Origin: Verrucomicrobiota bacterium
GTDB lineage: Bacteria; Verrucomicrobiota; Verrucomicrobiia; Opitutales; Opitutaceae
Direction of reading: 5' to 3'
Assembly (NCBI GenBank): GCA_023430565.1
Contig: JAEZAD010000219.1
Span: 1-9,543, forward strand
DNA: 9,543 bases
Numbering within the stretch: position 1 is the stretch's first letter; every line of letters begins with the position of its first letter. The notes beneath the pieces were generated by a model. The model was not told where the DNA came from. It searched no databases and was given only the letters and a program-made list of their open reading frames with translations. Shown here piece after piece: positions 6,550 through 9,543 of the stretch. The translations under genes and the position numbers were made by a program.

Positions 6550-7704
6550 ATGGCCGCCCACCCCCTCTGCGCAACGTTCCGCGCCCTCGCGCTCGCGTGT
6601 TCCTTCACGCTCGCCGCCGCCAGCTCCGCGTTCGCCCATACCCACCCCGCCCACGCGAACGCTCGCACGATCGAGTTCCCCGATCTCCCCGACCACCTCA
6701 CCCTCGTCTGCGATTTCCACCAGCACACCGTCTTCTCCGACGGACACGTCTGGCCCACCATCCGAGTGCAGGAATCCGAACGCGACGGCCTCGACGCCAT
6801 CGCCATCACCGACCACCTCGAATACCAGCCGCACAGCGCCGACATCCCCCACCCCGATCGCAACCGCGCCCATGACCTCGCCCTCAAGGAAGTCGGCGAC
6901 GGCCCGTTAATCGTGATTCGCGGCGCCGAAGTCACCCGCAGCCTCCCGCCCGGCCACGCCAACGCCATCTTCATCGACGACGCCAACGCCCTTCGCGTCC
7001 CCGACCCCGTCGACGCCTTCCGCGCCGCCGGCCGCCAGAACGCATTCATCTTTTGGAATCACCCCGCGTGGATCGACCAGGCTCCCGACGGCATCGCCCG
7101 ACTCACGCCCATGCACGAACAACTCCTCGCCGACGGACTCCTCCACGGCATCGAAGTCGTCAACGAGCACACCTACTCCGAAGAAGCCCTTCAAATCGCC
7201 CTCGATCGCAATCTCACGATCATGGGCAACTCCGACATCCACGGCCTCGTCGATTGGGACCACCGCATCCCCGAAGGCGGCCACCGCCCCGTCACGCTCG
7301 TCTTCGCGAAATCCAAAACCCCCGCTGCGCTCAAAGAAGCCCTCTTCGCCCGCCGCACCGTCGTCTGGTTCAACCACACCCTCATCGGCCGCGCCGAATG
7401 GATCGACCCGCTCCTCGCCGCCTCGCTCACCGCGAGCGACGCCGCCTACGGCACCGACAACTCCGTCCTCAAAGTTTCGCTCACCAACGCCAGCGACGCC
7501 GACCTCGTCCTCCGCAACACCAGCCCCTACACCTTCCATCGCCACGCCGACATCCTCACCGTGAAAGCCCACGCCACGGAAACCCTCGAAATCAAAACCC
7601 GCGACCGCCTCCCCCGCGTCGACCTCACCTTCGAAGTCCTCAACGCCATCACCGCCCCCAACACCCACCCCGCCGTCACTTACACCCTCGAACCCAAAAT
7701 GTAG
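6550..7704 (+). CDS. Secreted PHP-domain phosphoesterase, Sb-PDE-like
   Basis: A 384-residue exported metallo-phosphoesterase. Signal peptide 1-29 (FRALALACSFTLAAASSAFA, cut before His30). The PHP-domain metal ligands are all visible: FHQHT with His57 and His59, Asp64, TDH at 87-89, Glu127 in RGAEVTR, His171 in FWNHP, and Asp229/His231 in GNSDIHG, a complete trinuclear set. A beta-rich C-terminal domain (about 295-384) follows, resembling the one found in the Sb-PDE family, named for a Sphingobium phosphodiesterase acting on organophosphate diesters; I recognise this from the CDFHQHTVFSDGHVWPT and ITDHLEYQPH patterns. The natural substrate is unknown and could be a phosphodiester in the periplasm. 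The start is the ATG at 6550; a TTG at 6463 also opens the frame, but it lies within the terminator T-run and would bury the signal peptide. No Shine-Dalgarno site is visible. It converges with the sulfatase. Confidence 0.9.
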   Translation: MAAHPLCATFRALALACSFTLAAASSAFAHTHPAHANARTIEFPDLPDHLTLVCDFHQHTVFSDGHVWPTIRVQESERDGLDAIAITDHLEYQPHSADIPHPDRNRAHDLALKEVGDGPLIVIRGAEVTRSLPPGHANAIFIDDANALRVPDPVDAFRAAGRQNAFIFWNHPAWIDQAPDGIARLTPMHEQLLADGLLHGIEVVNEHTYSEEALQIALDRNLTIMGNSDIHGLVDWDHRIPEGGHRPVTLVFAKSKTPAALKEALFARRTVVWFNHTLIGRAEWIDPLLAASLTASDAAYGTDNSVLKVSLTNASDADLVLRNTSPYTFHRHADILTVKAHATETLEIKTRDRLPRVDLTFEVLNAITAPNTHPAVTYTLEPKM

Positions 7705-7717
7705 CCGCGAGCAGCCT

Positions 7718-7735
7718 GCCCCGACCCGTCGGGGC
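7718..7735. other. GC-rich hairpin between convergent genes
   Basis: GCCCCGA at 7718-7724 pairs with TCGGGGC at 7729-7735 around a 4-nt CCCG loop, giving a 7-bp stem. It stands 13 nt past the PHP gene stop and 44 nt past the sulfatase stop. There is no T-run on either side, so it is not a standard intrinsic terminator, though it could stabilise 3' ends or help factor-dependent termination from both directions. Confidence 0.5.
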
Positions 7736-7779
7736 CGGCGAGTGGACGCATTGCTCCCAACGCTCCGCCCGCTCCTCGC

Positions 7780-9165
7780 TCAATCCAACTGCGGCACCCC
7801 CGGCACCATCGCCTCCCGATGCGCCGCCACCGCCGCCGCGATCCGTTCGAGCACCTCCGGGTGCTCCGCCGCCACGTCGAACCGCTCGCCCGGATCCACC
7901 GCCAGATCGAACAACAACGGCGGCTCGTGCCTCACCGTCTCCCCCGGCCCGAACCCCGGCTGCGTCACGAAATGCGCCTTGTAATTGCCCAGCCGGCACG
8001 CCGACAGCCGCTCACCGCGATAATAGAAAAACGCCCGCTCTCCCAACTCTTCTCCTTCGAACATCAGTCCCGCCAGATCGACCCCGTCGACCATCCGATC
8101 CTTCGGGAACGCCACACCCGCCAGCGCCAACACCGTCGGAAACAAATCCATCGTGTGCGCCACCTCCGACGTCACCGCCGTCCGGATACGCCCCGGCCAC
8201 CAGAAAATCGCGGGCACCCGCATTCCCCCTTCCCACGTCCCGCCTTTCCCATCGCGTAGCAACCCCGCACTCCCGCCCTGCGCGCCCATCGTCAACCACG
8301 GCCCATTGTCACTCGTGAAAATCACCAGCGTGTTCTCCGCGACTCCGTTCTCCTTCAGCGCGCGCAACACTTCACCCACGCTCCAATCCATCTCCTCCAC
8401 CGTGTCGCCATAAATTCCCCGCCGGCTCTTCCCGCGAAACGCCTCCGACGCAAACACCGGCACATGCGGAAACGTGTGCGCAAAATACAAGAAGAAGGGC
8501 CGCTCCCGGTTCGCCCCAATGAACTCCACCGCCGCCTCCGTATACCGCTTCGTCAGCGTCGCCTGATCCGCCGGCCGCTCCACCACCTCGCCGTTTCTCA
8601 TCAGCGGCACGTCCCACCCTTCCTTCGGCGGATCCTTCAACTTCTCCGTTCCCGCCGCCACGTCCGCGCGCCGGTCCATGTCATTCGAATACGGCAGCCC
8701 CAGGCTGAAATCGAACCCGTGATCCAGCGGCCGCCCACCCTCGCGCACGCCCAGATGCCACTTGCCGAGATGCGCCGTCGCATACCCCGCCCCTTTCAAC
8801 GCCCGCGCCATCGTCACCTCGCTCTGCGGCAATCCGCCCTTCGACTCGGGAAACAACACCCCCCGCGGCCCCGCCATCCCGCTCCGCACCGGATAACGCC
8901 CCGTCAACAACGCCGCCCGACTCGGCGTGCACAACGGCGACGCCGCATAGAAATCCGTGAACCGCAGTCCCTCGCTCGCCATCCGATCCAGCTCCGGCGT
9001 CCGAATACTCGGATGCCCATAACTCCCCAGATCCCCATAGCCCAAATCGTCCGCAAAAATAATCACCACATTCGGCGACCGTTTCCCGCTTCCCCCCGCC
9101 GCCCCCAACACCGCCATCGCCCCCGCCAGAAAAATCACCGCCCCACATAGCCACGGAAATCGCAT
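7780..9165 (-). CDS. Secreted type I (formylglycine) sulfatase, arylsulfatase A-like
   Basis: A 461-residue exported sulfatase that hydrolyses a sulfate ester, probably on a polysaccharide or glycolipid. Signal peptide 1-22. The core opens with PNVVIIFADDLGYGDLGSYG (31-50), with Asp39/Asp40 as calcium ligands. The sulfatase signature LCTPSRAALLTGR covers 78-90, with Cys79 the residue converted to formylglycine. GKWHLG at 134-139 supplies the catalytic Lys135 and His137. Further on are LPYSND, HTFPHVP and SDNGPW, the last giving the remaining metal ligands; GLPYSND is like the arylsulfatase A subgroup. Length is normal and the C-terminal subdomain is present. The start is the ATG at 9165, backed by CAGGAA at 9-nt spacing; the frame also opens with TTG at 9210, which would put 15 residues before the signal peptide. 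Cys-type maturation needs a formylglycine-generating enzyme, not seen in this window. The gene converges with the phosphoesterase and diverges from the acetyltransferase. Confidence 0.93.
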   Translation of the reverse strand: MRFPWLCGAVIFLAGAMAVLGAAGGSGKRSPNVVIIFADDLGYGDLGSYGHPSIRTPELDRMASEGLRFTDFYAASPLCTPSRAALLTGRYPVRSGMAGPRGVLFPESKGGLPQSEVTMARALKGAGYATAHLGKWHLGVREGGRPLDHGFDFSLGLPYSNDMDRRADVAAGTEKLKDPPKEGWDVPLMRNGEVVERPADQATLTKRYTEAAVEFIGANRERPFFLYFAHTFPHVPVFASEAFRGKSRRGIYGDTVEEMDWSVGEVLRALKENGVAENTLVIFTSDNGPWLTMGAQGGSAGLLRDGKGGTWEGGMRVPAIFWWPGRIRTAVTSEVAHTMDLFPTVLALAGVAFPKDRMVDGVDLAGLMFEGEELGERAFFYYRGERLSACRLGNYKAHFVTQPGFGPGETVRHEPPLLFDLAVDPGERFDVAAEHPEVLERIAAAVAAHREAMVPGVPQLD

Positions 9166-9174
9166 AGCGCAGAG

Positions 9175-9180
9175 TTCCTG
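9175..9180 (-). promoter_or_regulatory. Ribosome-binding site deciding the sulfatase start
   Basis: The minus strand reads CAGGAA here, nine nucleotides before the ATG at 9165. This supports that ATG over the in-frame TTG at 9210. Confidence 0.65.
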
Positions 9181-9289
9181 CGCCCGTTCCCTCGCCGCCG
9201 CCAGCTTCAACTCGCTCGCCGCCCCCCACGCCCTCCCTTATCCTCCTCTCCGGTTCCCTCCATTCTCTCCTGTAAGAACAACCCCACTC

Positions 9290-9543
9290 TTGCCCACCCT
9301 CACCCTCCGCCCCGCCACCCTCGCCGACGTCCCCACGCTCCGCCGTTGGGACGACGAACCCCACGTCATCGCCTCCGATCCGAACGACGACTGGCACTGG
9401 GAAACCGCCCTCGCTCAAACCCCCGACTGGCGCGAATCCTTCATCGCCGAAGTCGACGCCCGCCCCATCGGTTTCCTCGAAATCATCGACCCCTCCCGCG
9501 AAGACACCCGCTACTGGGGCGACATCGCCCCCGGCCACCGCGC
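9290..9543 (+). CDS. GNAT N-acetyltransferase, AAC(6')-like, 3' end beyond window
   Basis: The first 84 codons of an acetyltransferase that would use acetyl-CoA to acetylate an amine. The product begins (TTG read as Met) PTLTLRPATLADVPTLRRW, the usual GNAT first strand and helix, then DDEPHVIASDPNDDW, later FIAEVDARPIGFLEIIDPS (GNAT beta2-beta3) and YWGDIAPGHRA just before the cut. This pattern is like GNAT proteins related to aminoglycoside 6'-N-acetyltransferases that are common on chromosomes; actual aminoglycoside resistance is not implied. The acetyl-CoA loop (Q/RxxGxG/A) lies past the edge. There is no in-frame ATG or GTG near the start of homology, so TTG at 9290 is the best start, with no clear Shine-Dalgarno site. 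It is transcribed away from the sulfatase from a 124-nt shared upstream region. Confidence 0.8.
   Translation, partial: MPTLTLRPATLADVPTLRRWDDEPHVIASDPNDDWHWETALAQTPDWRESFIAEVDARPIGFLEIIDPSREDTRYWGDIAPGHR

Noticed and set aside
5377..6873. 498-codon minus-strand ORF spanning the DUF481 and PHP genes
   Set aside because: Gly/Val/Asp-rich low-complexity translation running through the intrinsic terminator; a shadow of the plus-strand genes.
9207..9263. 18-codon minus-strand ORF (MEGTGEEDKGG...) with a purine-rich upstream stretch
   Set aside because: The region is a general polypurine stretch, so the apparent ribosome-binding site is cheap; no coupling to the sulfatase start.
8681..9538. 285-codon minus-strand ORF across the sulfatase 5' end and acetyltransferase
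   Set aside because: Gly-rich shadow frame; the sulfatase and GNAT frames have clear motifs.

Overview
The window is gene-dense, strongly GC-rich DNA in which most codons end in C or G, so nearly every gene throws long antisense shadow ORFs. The proteins suggest a Gram-negative, envelope-bearing bacterium with a secreted polysaccharide and phosphoester-processing repertoire: an LpxR-type lipid A deacylase, a DUF481 outer-membrane barrel, a secreted PHP phosphoesterase of the Sb-PDE type and a secreted type I sulfatase. Together with the base composition, the weak Shine-Dalgarno sites and a repeat that reads as REWTRMDAN, this fits Verrucomicrobiota, most likely an Opitutaceae-like organism. 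That assignment is inference, as no marker gene is present.

Left half (1-5250), all on the minus strand. Read in transcription order the genes are: an RlmI/RlmK-like SAM methyltransferase (5250-4312), an LpxR-family lipid A deacylase (4325-3168, overlapping the methyltransferase by 14 nt inside a tandem 10-bp repeat), a SIS-domain sugar isomerase-like protein (3159-2434, 8 nt later), a BadF/BadG-type N-acetylglucosamine kinase-like ATPase (2366-1464) and a TPR-like protein of unknown function (1299-1). The first four look like one transcription unit. A 16-codon ORF with the best ribosome-binding site of the cluster (2413-2363) lies between the SIS and kinase genes and overlaps the kinase GTG start as GTGA. 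The 164-nt gap before the TPR-like gene carries a six-copy hexamer tract and an 11-bp tandem repeat that includes the kinase stop codon.

Right half. A 114-nt divergent region (5251-5364) separates the methyltransferase from a plus-strand DUF481 gene (5365-6399), which ends at a textbook intrinsic terminator (6428-6464). It is followed by a secreted PHP-domain phosphoesterase (6550-7704, plus). This converges on a secreted arylsulfatase A-like sulfatase (9165-7780, minus), with a GC-rich hairpin in the 75-nt gap. A 124-nt divergent region then leads to a GNAT acetyltransferase of the AAC(6')-like type (plus, probable TTG start at 9290) that runs off the right edge.

The minus-strand cluster joins a lipid A-modifying enzyme to two amino-sugar enzymes, which suggests envelope glucosamine turnover. 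The right half encodes periplasmic or secreted phosphate- and sulfate-ester hydrolases. No stretch longer than 300 bases lacks a gene, and I saw no tRNA, rRNA, CRISPR array, transposase or phage gene. I found no clear novel multi-gene system. The points most worth a second look are the coding repeat at 4311-4340, the small upstream ORF before the kinase, and the LpxR/SIS/kinase neighbourhood.
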